The translations under genes and the position numbers were made by a program. Below are positions 45,379-53,968 of a DNA stretch of 64,000 nucleotides, in pieces; position 1 is the stretch's first letter; every line of letters begins with the position of its first letter. The DNA is taken from positions 310,001 through 374,000 of the forward strand of contig NZ_CP130318.1 of NCBI RefSeq assembly GCF_032268605.1. Reading direction: 5' to 3'. Source of the stretch: Paenibacillus aurantius. GTDB taxonomy: Bacteria; Bacillota; Bacilli; Paenibacillales; NBRC-103111. A model generated the notes under the pieces. It had not been told where the DNA came from and did not search any database. It was given only the letters and a program-made list of their open reading frames with translations.

Positions 45379-45414
45379 TAGCAGGAGAGTGACAAGAAGA
45401 ACGGGGGAACGGCC

Positions 45415-46788
45415 ATGGACGAAAGAAGACAAGAGGAACTCGTAAGGATGGTTAAGAGGGAGGCGGGGATCACCCCGGAGGAATGCAGCGGGCGGGACCT
45501 TCAGGAGCTTATTTTCCTGATTCACTCGGCCAAGTCCCCCCAAACCCAAGAGGCCCTGACCCAGGAGGAAAGGAAGCGCCGGATCCGTATCCTGATGGAT
45601 GCCGTGAAGGATAAGCTCCTGCAGGCCGAGGAGCTGTCCATTGCCTATGATGTCCATACGCGCTATCCGTACCTTGACGTTAACGGACGGGTATGGATCT
45701 TTTCCAAGGAAGCCTATGCGCGGGAAGCCCAGGACTACTATTTGCAGCAGCTGATTCAGCTCGACATGAAGAGGATGGACAAGGGGCAGCTTACGGGCGT
45801 GCTGGCAACCCTTCATCTGCTGGGCATGGAAAAGGTGCTCGTCGATAACGGGAAGTTTCATGTGGAGATCAGCCGGGACGAGCTGCTGCCTCCGCCGGAT
45901 TGGAGCGCCACGCCCCGGATCAACATTCCGGTTACGAACCCGAAGCTGCAGCATGCGATGATTTTGTTTTTTCAAAACCTGTACTCGAAAAGTAATAACG
46001 AAGGAAAAAAGCAGCAGCTTCAGGTGTGGGAGGGCCTCATGATTGAGGAGGTTCTCCGGGCTTCTTACCTGGTTCCCATGCGGTTGATCGAGAAAGAGCC
46101 CGCTATTCCGGATGAGCAGGGCATCAAAACGATTCAGGCCGGAACGACCCTGCAGTTTGCGACCATTCGGGGGGAGGACCAGGTCGAATGGCTCCCCGCG
46201 TTTACCGACTGGACGGAATTCGAGAAAAGCTATGACAAGACGATTTGGGGTGGCAACGTCGTTTCCTATGAAGACCTGGTGGCTTTGTCGGAGGGCATGG
46301 GTGGGATTGTGATCAACGTAAGAGGGATAGCGTTCCGCATCCATGACAAGAACAAGAAGGCCATCGGAGCCTACCGGACGGAAAAAGCAGACTCCCGGTC
46401 CGGAGGCGGACCGAAGCAGGAGGGGCAGTCAGGCACCAACAGGACGGGGGGCGAATCCGGGCAAGGAGCGGCTAGCCCGGGTAACCAGCCCGGGGCCTCC
46501 CGGGAGGATCCCGAGAAGCTGATCGAGGCGGTCAAAGCCTATATGAAGAAACAGAAGCGGATCCACAAAGCCTATTTAAAGCTTGGTACCCAAGACGGAC
46601 GACAAAGCGTCCTAATCGTCGTAGACTATGAGGGAAGCCGGGAGGATCTGTTCCAGGGGATTGTGGAAGCGGCCTCTCCTTATTTGCAGGGAAGAGCCTT
46701 GGAAGTGAAAGGGCTGGCGGACGGGGCGTTGAACCCGGAAGAGGGGTTGCGGCTGTTTTATAAGCGCAAGCGGTTCGGCTTGTTTTAA
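45415..46788 (+). CDS. SseB-family protein
   Basis: Cytosolic protein of 457 residues. The central SseB N-terminal domain lies at about 220-320 (IPDEQGIKTIQAGTTLQFAT; VEWLPAFTDWTEFEKSY). A low-complexity Gly/Gln/Ser hinge (~327-362) follows, and then the SseB C-terminal domain (QKRIHKAYLKLG, QSVLIVVDYEGS, KRKRFGLF). The first ~200 residues are an added N-terminal region with charged helices and no recognised domain. The founding E. coli protein was named for enhanced serine sensitivity; the molecular role is unknown. ATG follows GGGGGAACGGCC. A MITE copy lies just upstream. Confidence 0.82.
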   Translation: MDERRQEELVRMVKREAGITPEECSGRDLQELIFLIHSAKSPQTQEALTQEERKRRIRILMDAVKDKLLQAEELSIAYDVHTRYPYLDVNGRVWIFSKEAYAREAQDYYLQQLIQLDMKRMDKGQLTGVLATLHLLGMEKVLVDNGKFHVEISRDELLPPPDWSATPRINIPVTNPKLQHAMILFFQNLYSKSNNEGKKQQLQVWEGLMIEEVLRASYLVPMRLIEKEPAIPDEQGIKTIQAGTTLQFATIRGEDQVEWLPAFTDWTEFEKSYDKTIWGGNVVSYEDLVALSEGMGGIVINVRGIAFRIHDKNKKAIGAYRTEKADSRSGGGPKQEGQSGTNRTGGESGQGAASPGNQPGASREDPEKLIEAVKAYMKKQKRIHKAYLKLGTQDGRQSVLIVVDYEGSREDLFQGIVEAASPYLQGRALEVKGLADGALNPEEGLRLFYKRKRFGLF

Positions 46789-46809
46789 ACAGAACGGGGA
46801 GGAATTAGG

Positions 46810-47238
46810 ATGAAACCGAGAATTACCGTGCTTACCCTGGGCGTGGGGGATTTGGAGAAGGCGGTCGCCTTCTACCGGGACGGGCTCGGCCTGCCGACGG
46901 AGGGAATCGTCGGGCAGGAGTTCGAGCATGGGGCGGTTGCTTTTTTTGACCTGGAGGGAGGACTGCGGCTCGCTCTCTGGAAGCGGGGGGATCTAGCCCA
47001 TGACACCGGACTTCCGGTGTCTCCGCCGAGCCCGACGGAGTTCTCCATCGGCCACAACGTAGGAAGCCGGGAAGCGGTCGACCGGGTGATGGCGGAGGTG
47101 GAGAAAGCCGGGGCCGTGGTGACGGTTCCGGCGCACGAGACGTTCTGGGGAGGATATTCGGGGTATTTCCAGGATCCCGACGGGCATCTGTGGGAAGTGG
47201 TCTGGAATCCTCAGTGGACCGTCGGGGAAGAGGAGTAA
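46810..47238 (+). CDS. VOC-family (glyoxalase-like) protein
   Basis: Single-domain protein of 142 residues with the paired betaalphabetabetabeta modules of the vicinal-oxygen-chelate fold: ITVLTLGVGDLEKAVAFYRD at the N terminus and GYSGYFQDPDGHLWEVVWNP at the C terminus with the metal Glu. Substrate unknown. Starts 21 bases after sseB with GGGGAGGAATTAGG as ribosome site, so it is probably in the same transcript. Confidence 0.88.
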   Translation: MKPRITVLTLGVGDLEKAVAFYRDGLGLPTEGIVGQEFEHGAVAFFDLEGGLRLALWKRGDLAHDTGLPVSPPSPTEFSIGHNVGSREAVDRVMAEVEKAGAVVTVPAHETFWGGYSGYFQDPDGHLWEVVWNPQWTVGEEE

Positions 47239-47330
47239 GCACGTGCGGGCCCATTTCTGTTCCCCGTCCAAAGGAAAAGGAGTTTACGGTCAGCACGTCC
47301 GATGAATGCATAACGACAAGGAGTGGAGTT

Positions 47331-47993
47331 ATGAAATTATTGCTCACATCTGCAGGCATCCAAAACAAAAGCATACACGACGCGCTGGTTGACATGCTGG
47401 GCAAACCGATTGCCGAGTCCAGCGCCCTCTGCATTCCCACGGCGGTGTACGCTATACCCGGTGGGGCAGGCAACGCATGGCGGTTCATCAGCGGACAATC
47501 CTCTACCCCGATGTGTGAGCTGGGCTGGAAGTCACTGGGGGTGCTGGAACTCACCGCGCTGCCCAGCATTGATGATGAGCTTTGGGTTCCTAGGGTCAAA
47601 GAGACGGACGTTCTACTAGTGGATGGCGGGGACCCCTTGTATCTGTGTTACTGGATGCGGCAGTCCGGACTGGCCGACCTCCTGCCTTCGCTGAATGCAG
47701 TCTATGTGGGACTGAGCGCCGGAAGTATGGTGATGGCACCTAACATCGGGGAATTCTTCGTTGGCTGGACTCCACCCACTGGTGGCGATGAAACACTGGG
47801 ACTGGTTGATTTCGCTATATTTCCGCATCTGGATCACGAGATGCTGCCGTATAACACGATGGCTGCTGCAGAGAGATGGGCCGCCGGGATGCAGGGGCCG
47901 GCGTATGCGATGGATGACCAGACCGCCATTAAAGTGATCGACGGGGCTGTCGAAGTTGTTTCCGAAGGGAATTGGAAACTTTTTTCGCCCTGA
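47331..47993 (+). CDS. peptidase S51 (PepE-like) family protein
   Basis: Class I glutamine-amidotransferase-like serine peptidase of 220 residues. The nucleophile elbow is VGLSAGSMVM, a GGDPLYL block precedes it and the HLDHE segment may carry the catalytic His. Relatives are alpha-aspartyl dipeptidases or unknown. ATG 47331 follows AAGGAGTGGAGTT; the longer frame from 47190 overlaps the VOC gene without a ribosome site. Confidence 0.85.
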   Translation: MKLLLTSAGIQNKSIHDALVDMLGKPIAESSALCIPTAVYAIPGGAGNAWRFISGQSSTPMCELGWKSLGVLELTALPSIDDELWVPRVKETDVLLVDGGDPLYLCYWMRQSGLADLLPSLNAVYVGLSAGSMVMAPNIGEFFVGWTPPTGGDETLGLVDFAIFPHLDHEMLPYNTMAAAERWAAGMQGPAYAMDDQTAIKVIDGAVEVVSEGNWKLFSP

Positions 47994-48035
47994 TCTTACT
48001 CCGCTGTTAACCTATTCGAAGAGGGGGAAACCGAA

Positions 48036-48491
48036 ATGAAGACGATCAAGTGCATGATGGACCACCTGTACTGGGCGAACGCACGCATTTTGGACGCGCT
48101 CGTCGATAGTAAGACGAAGAACAAGGACCTTCTGAAGCTGGTTCGGCACGTCGCAGTCGCAGAACGAGTCTGGCTGTCCCGCTTGCAGGGCAAGGGAACC
48201 GCGCATTATTCGTTGTGGGAGGAAGCGGAAGACCTGACGGCGATCCGGACGATGTTCGAGGAAAACGCCGAGCAATATCGAGTCTATATGGAAGGGCTCG
48301 AGGAATCCGAGTTGGACGAGATGATCGACTATGCGAGCCAGAGCGGAGTTCCGTTCCGAACGTCCGTCCGGGACATCCTGCTTCAGGTCCTCTTGCATGG
48401 GCAATATCACCGGGGACAGATCAACCGGGCCCTTCGGATCGAATCGGCCGAGCCTGCTCAAGTCGATTACATCACATTCGCGAGACTTTAA
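48036..48491 (+). CDS. DinB-family protein
   Basis: Four-helix-bundle protein of 151 residues with the three metal-ligand histidines at typical places (MDHLYWAN near residue 9, LVRHVAVAERVW near 38, LLHGQYHRGQINRAL near 125). The family includes thiol-S-transferases of Firmicutes and DNA-damage-induced proteins. Specific role unknown. Ribosome site GAGGGGGAAA. Confidence 0.9.
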   Translation: MKTIKCMMDHLYWANARILDALVDSKTKNKDLLKLVRHVAVAERVWLSRLQGKGTAHYSLWEEAEDLTAIRTMFEENAEQYRVYMEGLEESELDEMIDYASQSGVPFRTSVRDILLQVLLHGQYHRGQINRALRIESAEPAQVDYITFARL

Positions 48492-48601
48492 CGGGGCCTC
48501 ATCATCGCCATTCCTCAGAAAGCCAAATTTAAAAGGTATAGGGCTGATCTTGAAAATGTCCTCGAAAATCAAGGACAAGGACTTTCCCGTACACGCCGCC
48601 G

Positions 48602-49879
48602 TCACGCGGGAGTATCCCGGGAAAGGTCCCGGGCGCCGGTTCCCCCTCCCGCAGTAAGCTGGTTCGGAGCGTCCGTCTTCTCCTGTAGGGATGCAGAGGC
48701 TGGGGAAGACGTCCGGCGGGCCGCTCTCTTGGCGAGAGTGAAGCTCCAGAGGGCCGCACCGAGACCGGCGGTGACGAACAGGCAGGCGAGCCAAGGATTG
48801 AACCGGACGGTAGAGGCGGTGTTAATCATCCAGCCTCCCGTTCCCGCGCCCGTAGCCAGGCCCAGGTGTATGATCGATGTATTCAAGCTGAGGACGAGTC
48901 CGTTTGAATCCGGAGCTTGCTGGATGAAATAGGCCTGAACGGCCGGACCTGTCATGAACATGAGAAGCATTAGGAGGACAATCAGCGCCAGGCCAGCGGC
49001 CCTAGACCCGGAGAATAGGGGCAGGAGGGCGAGGGCGGCGGCGTTAAGCGCCACGCCGAAGACCATGATCCGCATCGGTCCCCAACGGTCGACACCGTAC
49101 CCCCCGAGCCGGGAACCCGCGGCCCCGAACAGGCCGAGCACGAGCATGAACAAGCTGATGCCGGAAGGGTTCATGCGGTAAATGTCTTGAAGATAAGAGG
49201 TTAAATAGGTGAGAAGGATGGAGCCTCCGGATTCCCGGAACAAGGAGAAGAGAAGTCCGGTTCCGATGACGAGGCTTCCGAGTACCTTCAGCTGCTGCCG
49301 GAAGGGGACGGGGGTCTCTCCCGCGCTGGACGGGAACAGACGGAGCATGGCGGCGGCTACCCCCAGGGCGGCCAGTGCCAGGACGAGGAAGATGGACCTC
49401 CAGCCGGCCCAGCCGGTCAGGGTGATTCCGATCGGCACGCCGAGAATCATGGAGCAGCTGAAGCCGAAGATGATGGTGCCGATGGCGCGGCCCAGCCGTT
49501 CGGGCGGTACGAGACGGGCCGCCGTTCCGAAGGACGTCACCAGATAAACACCGGCGCTGACCCCCAGGATAACCCGGCAGGCCAGCAGGAAGGAATAGCC
49601 GGGAGCGAACGAAGAGGCAAGGCAGCCCGCGATGAAGAGCAGCAGGGACCCCGTCAGCACCAGGCGGCGGTCCAGCCGGGAGGTAAGAGCCGTTACGATA
49701 GGCGTGCCGATGGCAAAAGCAAGGGAGAAGGCGGTGACCAGCTGACCGGCGGAGGCGACGGAAACCGTCAAGTCTTCCGCGATTTGCGGAAGGATGCCGG
49801 AAACCACCAGCTCGGAGGTTGCCGTGAAGAAGACACCTAAGGTGAGCAAATAAACGGATAAAGCTGCGTGGCGATTCAT
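48602..49879 (-). CDS. MFS transporter, DHA1 (12-TM) family
   Basis: Inner-membrane transporter of 425 residues from ATG 49879 (GAAAGGAAG ten bases upstream). Twelve helices. The N terminus LYLLTLGVFFTATSELVVSG-like segment and the ALTSRLDRRLVLTGSLLLF loop match arabinose/chloramphenicol-type AraJ/CmlA-like exporters. An in-frame upstream ATG at 49933 lies in the operator region. Divergent from an HxlR regulator that probably controls it. Ligand unknown. Confidence 0.9.
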   Translation of the reverse strand: MNRHAALSVYLLTLGVFFTATSELVVSGILPQIAEDLTVSVASAGQLVTAFSLAFAIGTPIVTALTSRLDRRLVLTGSLLLFIAGCLASSFAPGYSFLLACRVILGVSAGVYLVTSFGTAARLVPPERLGRAIGTIIFGFSCSMILGVPIGITLTGWAGWRSIFLVLALAALGVAAAMLRLFPSSAGETPVPFRQQLKVLGSLVIGTGLLFSLFRESGGSILLTYLTSYLQDIYRMNPSGISLFMLVLGLFGAAGSRLGGYGVDRWGPMRIMVFGVALNAAALALLPLFSGSRAAGLALIVLLMLLMFMTGPAVQAYFIQQAPDSNGLVLSLNTSIIHLGLATGAGTGGWMINTASTVRFNPWLACLFVTAGLGAALWSFTLAKRAARRTSSPASASLQEKTDAPNQLTAGGGTGARDLSRDTPA

Positions 49880-49934
49880 AAACAATCTTCCTTTCCCGGT
49901 CTTAACGCGACCTTTTGTTTGGATTATAATCAAG

Positions 49935-49951
49935 TTACGAACCTTTCGTAA
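49935..49951. promoter_or_regulatory. palindromic operator between MFS and hxlR
   Basis: TTACGAA-CCT-TTCGTAA, perfect 7-base arms, in the 150-base divergent promoter region. A second weaker pair TACTA/TAGTA lies at 49991-50005 close to the hxlR start. Both are candidates for binding by the HxlR protein. Confidence 0.6.
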
Positions 49952-50029
49952 GATGGCAAATGATTTGGCGATTATCCAATTAAATGGACCTACTAACTAA
50001 TAGTAAGTTATAAGACGGAGGGATGGGAC

Positions 50030-50449
50030 ATGCAAGAATCGGCAAGGAAGGAACCGGCTAAGAATGAATCCTTGAAGAAGCCGGCCGGGAAAGATCCGAT
50101 CTTGAAGGAACCGGGGCAGGAGCCGGAATTCACCCACATCTGCTCGGTGCTGCAAATTTTGGGGGCCAAATGGTCGTTTCTGGTGATCGCCGAGCTGTCC
50201 AAAGGGCCCAGGAGATTCAACCGGCTTCACCGCGATCTGGCGATCGTGAGAACCCAATCGCTTACCGACGTGCTGCGGCACTTGGAGGAGCACGGGGTCA
50301 TCCGGCGGGAAGTATTCCCTACGGTACCGGTGACGGTGGAGTACTCCCTGACGGAGAAGGGAAGGGATTTTCAGGCGGCGCTTAAGGAGCTCGACAAGTG
50401 GGCTTTGAAGTGGGGAAGCGGAGGGGAAGGATCGCAAGGCAACCGGTAA
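50030..50449 (+). CDS. HxlR-family transcriptional regulator
   Basis: Winged-helix protein of 139 residues. A Lys/Glu/Pro-rich extension of ~33 residues precedes the HxlR domain (ICSVLQILGAKWSFLVIAEL, RFNRLHRDL, LTDVLRHLEEHGVIRREVF, VEYSLTEKGRDF). The single Cys at the usual redox-sensing position (HICSV) is conserved, so thiol- or quinone-responsive control is possible. Divergent to an MFS gene. Confidence 0.9.
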   Translation: MQESARKEPAKNESLKKPAGKDPILKEPGQEPEFTHICSVLQILGAKWSFLVIAELSKGPRRFNRLHRDLAIVRTQSLTDVLRHLEEHGVIRREVFPTVPVTVEYSLTEKGRDFQAALKELDKWALKWGSGGEGSQGNR

Positions 50450-50654
50450 AAGCCGGGGTACCGAACTGGGCTGCCATTAGGATGGCAAATTCACGTCGAG
50501 GGCCATGGGAAAAGTCCCGGAACACCATCCGCCGGCCCCTAAAGTAACGCTTCTACGGCGAAAAGTCCCTAAGCCGCCGCGAGGCTGACGGGAGAGGGCA
50601 GGTTATCGGGCAGCGATGGGTACCATAAGGAAGACAACGAAGGGGGCATACGCC

Positions 50655-51347
50655 ATGGAAGCCAAACAAGCGGCAGGCACCGAAGCCGCGCGTTATGTGG
50701 AGAGCGGGATGAAGCTCGGCCTCGGCACCGGGTCTACCGTCTATTGGACGATCCGGGAGCTGGGCCGCCGGGTGCGGGAAGAAGGGCTCCGGGTGGAGGC
50801 GGTTCCGACCTCGCTCGAGACGGAGAAGCTGGCGCGGCAGGAGGGGATTCCCCTGATCGCTCCGCGGGAGGTGGCGGGAAGGCTTGATCTCGCCATTGAC
50901 GGAGCGGATGAGGTGGACCCGGCGCTCCGGCTGATCAAAGGCGGAGGCGGCGCCCTGCTGCGGGAGAAGCTCATAGCGGCTAACGCGGAACGCTTTATTG
51001 TGACGGCGGATTCTTCCAAATGCGTGGAGAAGCTGGGCCGGTTTCCCCTTCCGGTGGAGGTCGTGCCGTTTGCCTGGGAATGGACGCAGCGGCGGCTGGA
51101 GCTTCTCGGGGGAACTTCCCGGCTTCGCTTAACGAAAGACAGCGGGGAAGAGCCTTACCGGACGGATAACGGCAACTATGTGCTGGATTGTGCGTTTGGG
51201 GAGATATCCGATCCGGCTGCTATGAACCGGTCTCTGCTGGAAATTCCGGGTGTGGTGGAGAACGGCTTGTTTATCGGTCTCGCGGAGAGGGCGGTCATCG
51301 GATACACAGACGGTTCCACGAAAACGTTAAGGGCCGAAAAGCTTTAA
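50655..51347 (+). CDS. rpiA: ribose-5-phosphate isomerase A
   Basis: Interconverts ribose-5-phosphate and ribulose-5-phosphate in the pentose phosphate pathway; cytosolic, 230 residues. Signatures: LGLGTGSTVYWTI (phosphate loop), IDGADEVDP (catalytic Asp), LIKGGGGALLREKL (catalytic Glu/Lys). ATG 50655 follows GAAGGGGG; the frame back to 50616 has no ribosome site. Many Bacilli rely on RpiB, so a type A enzyme is of mild interest. Its gene stands alone. Confidence 0.95.
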   Translation: MEAKQAAGTEAARYVESGMKLGLGTGSTVYWTIRELGRRVREEGLRVEAVPTSLETEKLARQEGIPLIAPREVAGRLDLAIDGADEVDPALRLIKGGGGALLREKLIAANAERFIVTADSSKCVEKLGRFPLPVEVVPFAWEWTQRRLELLGGTSRLRLTKDSGEEPYRTDNGNYVLDCAFGEISDPAAMNRSLLEIPGVVENGLFIGLAERAVIGYTDGSTKTLRAEKL

Positions 51348-51380
51348 ACCCTTAATCGTTAACAGGCGAAAACAAGGGGC

Positions 51381-51420
51381 TTGACAAAGAGCCCCAAACG
51401 TATTATCTTTAATTTAAGAT
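51381..51420 (+). promoter_or_regulatory. mhqR-like promoter with overlapping operator
   Basis: TTGACA (51381), a 17-base spacer and TATCTT (51404). The -10 box is embedded in ATCTTTAATTTAAGAT (51405-51420), an inverted-repeat operator that recurs, exactly reversed, ahead of the dioxygenase gene. Confidence 0.75.
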
Positions 51421-51459
51421 ATTCGTCAATCGACGGAAGGAACCCGGGAGGTGAGGGAC

Positions 51460-51912
51460 ATGGCGAACTATCCGCTGGATGACGAGCAGGCCGCTTCGCT
51501 TAAGCTTTTTGTCATCTTGTCCAAGGCTTACAAGACGCTCATGGATCACGCCGTGAAGGATATCCGCCAGTATGGCGTTTCTTCTTCGGAATTTGCCATT
51601 CTGGAGGTACTCTACACGAAAGGCCGGATTCCTCTTCAGCAGATCGGCGAGAAGGTCCTGATCACAAGCGGGAGCATCACGTACAACATCGACAAGCTCG
51701 AGAAGAAAGGGCTGATGAAGCGGGTGCCCTGCCCGGAAGACCGCCGGGTGACCTACGCGGAGGTCAGCGAGACTGGAAAGCTGTGGTTCGATGAGATTTT
51801 TCCGGGGCATGCCCAGGCTATCCATGAGCGGATGCAGGGGCTGACCTCGGAAGAGAAGGCTGTAGCGGCCGAGCTTCTGAAGAAGCTGGGCAAAGCCGCA
51901 GGCAAGGGCTAG
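51460..51912 (+). CDS. mhqR: MarR-family repressor, MhqR-like
   Basis: Winged-helix repressor of 150 residues. Recognition region QIGEKVLITSGSITYNIDKL, wing CPEDRRVTYAEVSETG. It resembles Bacillus MhqR, which represses ring-cleaving dioxygenases and a hydrolase in response to methylhydroquinone and other quinones. The next two genes are exactly such enzymes, which supports the assignment. ATG 51460 follows GGGAGGTGAGG. The TAG stop codon is completed by the first base of MITE copy 3. Confidence 0.8.
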   Translation: MANYPLDDEQAASLKLFVILSKAYKTLMDHAVKDIRQYGVSSSEFAILEVLYTKGRIPLQQIGEKVLITSGSITYNIDKLEKKGLMKRVPCPEDRRVTYAEVSETGKLWFDEIFPGHAQAIHERMQGLTSEEKAVAAELLKKLGKAAGKG

Positions 51913-52002
51913 TGCCTTATCCGTTAGCTTGGTTGGTGAGAAAGCCTCCTTATGGGCACTATAATCAATAGGGAAGCAGAGCATCATTTGCGGCTAAGGC
52001 AT
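51912..52002 (+). mobile_element. MITE-like element, copy 3
   Basis: A 91-bp copy: left end GTGCCTTATCCG intact, right end degenerate (GGCTAAGGCAT), which suggests an older or damaged insertion. The interior shares GAGAAAGCC and AATAGGGAAGCAGAGC with copies 1 and 4. Its first G completes the mhqR stop codon. Confidence 0.75.
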
Positions 52003-52131
52003 GGGTTCCGATAACGTCGACTTCATAAAAGACGAAGGCCCCGCTCCTGCGGGAGCCAAGCACAGAGGGAACACGGATGGATGAGAGGGATTCTGCCGAA
52101 GCAAGGCAGGACGCCCAATCGTCCGCCTTAA

Positions 52132-52147
52132 ATCTTAAATTAAAGAT
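52132..52147. promoter_or_regulatory. MhqR-like operator of dioxygenase operon
   Basis: ATCTTAAATTAAAGAT, the exact reverse complement of the operator at 51405-51420, placed 24 bases before the dioxygenase start. Confidence 0.75.
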
Positions 52148-52170
52148 TCTTTAATCAAAAGGAGATGGGA

Positions 52171-53124
52171 ATGATGACACTTCAAACCGCAGGTATCCAC
52201 CACATCACGGCTTTTGCCAGTGATCCGCAAGCCAACGTCGAGTTCTATGCAGGCATACTGGGGCTTCGCCTCGTTAAAAAAACGATCAATTTCGATGCGC
52301 CGGAGGTTTATCATCTCTATTTCGGGAACGAATCCGGCGGCCCCGGTACGATCATCACCTTCTTCCCATGGCCGGGATCCCGGAAGGGCCGTATCGGAGG
52401 CGGGCAGGTGGGAACCACCACCTATGTCGTTCCTCTCGGTTCCTTCTCCTTCTGGAAAGAGCGGCTCGAAGGCTTCGGCCTGACGGTGGAAGAGACCACC
52501 CGTTTCGGCGAGACCTTCCTGCAGTTCCGGGATAACGAAGGGCTTCAGCTTGAGCTCGTGGAGCGGGAGGAAGGGCCGTTAAGCGGCTGGAGTTTCGGCG
52601 GCATCCCGGCGGAGCATGCCATCAAAGGCTTCGGGGGCGCGGTACTGTACAGCGTGAACCCGGCCGTGACGGCGGACGTGCTGCAGAATGTTCTCGGCCT
52701 CGTTCCGGCCGGGGAGGAGAACGGCTTCGCCCGTTTCGAGGCGCCGGGGGAACTCGGCAACCGCATCGATCTTCCTTTGGAGGCAATGGATTGGGGAGCC
52801 GGAGGAGCCGGAACCGTCCACCATATTGCGTGGCGGGCCAAAGATTATGAAGAGCATGCCGAGTGGCAGGCCTTCGCGGAAAGCCGCGGATTAAGGCCTA
52901 CGACGATCATCGACCGACAGTATTTCCACGCGGTGTATTTCCGGGAAGGCGGCGGCATCCTGTTCGAGATCGCGACGGATCCTCCCGGGTTCGCCGTCGA
53001 TGAGCAGGCGGAAGAGCTGGGCTCGCGCCTGATGCTTCCGGAGTGGTATGAGCCGCACCGGGCCCGGATCGAAGCCAATCTGCTGCCGATCGAAGTAAGA
53101 GTACCGGAGGAGGAAAGGAAATGA
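52171..53124 (+). CDS. ring-cleaving dioxygenase, MhqO/MhqA-like
   Basis: VOC-fold protein of 317 residues with two tandem glyoxalase modules. The first begins GIHHITAFASDPQANVEFYA. The second contains GTVHHIAWRAKDYEEH and the metal Glu in GGGILFEIATDPPGF. This is the group induced by quinones in Bacillus and annotated as hydroquinone-specific dioxygenases. ATG 52171 lies six bases after AAAAGGAG. It overlaps the following hydrolase gene by four bases (ATGA). Confidence 0.9.
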   Translation: MMTLQTAGIHHITAFASDPQANVEFYAGILGLRLVKKTINFDAPEVYHLYFGNESGGPGTIITFFPWPGSRKGRIGGGQVGTTTYVVPLGSFSFWKERLEGFGLTVEETTRFGETFLQFRDNEGLQLELVEREEGPLSGWSFGGIPAEHAIKGFGGAVLYSVNPAVTADVLQNVLGLVPAGEENGFARFEAPGELGNRIDLPLEAMDWGAGGAGTVHHIAWRAKDYEEHAEWQAFAESRGLRPTTIIDRQYFHAVYFREGGGILFEIATDPPGFAVDEQAEELGSRLMLPEWYEPHRARIEANLLPIEVRVPEEERK

Positions 53125-53729
53125 AGCATCTGTATCAGCAAGGAACGGATCCACAAGCCCCTACGCTAGTTCTGCTGCACGGGACGGGAGGGACGGAGCG
53201 GGACCTGCTCCCGCTTGCGGAGCTTCTCTCTCCCGGCTCCGCCGTCCTCAGCCTACGAGGGAACGTGCTGGAGAACGGAATGCCGCGGTTCTTCCGGCGG
53301 CTGGCCGAAGGAGTCTTCGATGAAGAGGATCTCGTTTTCCGCACCCAGGAAACGAACGACTTCCTTGGGGAAGCGGCCGGGCGTTACGGCCTGGATCGCA
53401 GCCGGTTTGTAGCCGTCGGCTATTCCAACGGGGCGAATCTCGCCGGCAGCCTGCTGTTCCATCACCCTCAGGCGCTGATGGGAGCCGTGCTGCACCACCC
53501 CATGGTGCCGCGGCGGGGCGTTACGCTTCCCGATCTGACGGGGACACCCGTCTTCATCGGGGCCGGCGTGAACGACCCGATCTGCCCGGCGGAAGAGACC
53601 GCCGAGCTGGAGGGACTTCTCACCGGAGCGGGGGCCGAGGTGTCCGTCCACTGGGAGCGGGCGGGGCATCAGCTGACGGCCACGGAAGCGACAGCCGCAG
53701 CGACTTGGTTCCGCGAGCGGTTTCAGTAA
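53121..53729 (+). CDS. carboxylesterase / alpha-beta hydrolase, MhqD-like
   Basis: Cytosolic hydrolase of 202 residues. Oxyanion region LLHGTGGTERDLLPLAELL, nucleophile GYSNGANLAGS, the acid in GVNDPICP and His in WERAGHQLT. It matches the small esterases cotranscribed with MhqO-type dioxygenases. Probably acts in quinone or dicarbonyl detoxification, inferred from context. Confidence 0.9.
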   Translation: MKHLYQQGTDPQAPTLVLLHGTGGTERDLLPLAELLSPGSAVLSLRGNVLENGMPRFFRRLAEGVFDEEDLVFRTQETNDFLGEAAGRYGLDRSRFVAVGYSNGANLAGSLLFHHPQALMGAVLHHPMVPRRGVTLPDLTGTPVFIGAGVNDPICPAEETAELEGLLTGAGAEVSVHWERAGHQLTATEATAAATWFRERFQ

Positions 53730-53788
53730 CCGGACGCTCCCGCGATCTCGCCGGCAGGCGGACCCTGGGCACATAACAAGGCAAAAAG

Positions 53789-53831
53789 CGGCAGCCTGGA
53801 CAGAAAAGTGTCCAGAGCCTGCCGTTTTTTT
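53789..53831. terminator. mhq operon terminator
   Basis: CGGCAG.CTGGACA and TGTCCAG..CTGCCG pair, followed by seven Ts; an A-run precedes it on the left. Confidence 0.9.
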
Positions 53832-53923
53832 GCTGTCTTTTGGCGATGGACACGGTAACCCATCCTCATCAGCAGGCAAATTTAGGGTTGACGATGCGCG
53901 AATGAACATGGTAACCTTCTAAC

Positions 53924-53938
53924 TGATAATAATTATCA
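53924..53938. promoter_or_regulatory. Fur box
   Basis: TGATAAT-A-ATTATCA, a perfect 7-1-7 inverted repeat identical to the Bacillus Fur consensus, with a further overlapping ATTATCA-like half to its right. It lies 30 bases before the iron-binding lipoprotein gene and predicts iron-dependent repression. Confidence 0.9.
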
Positions 53939-53968
53939 TTATCAATAAGAGGTAAGGGGAGATGGATT

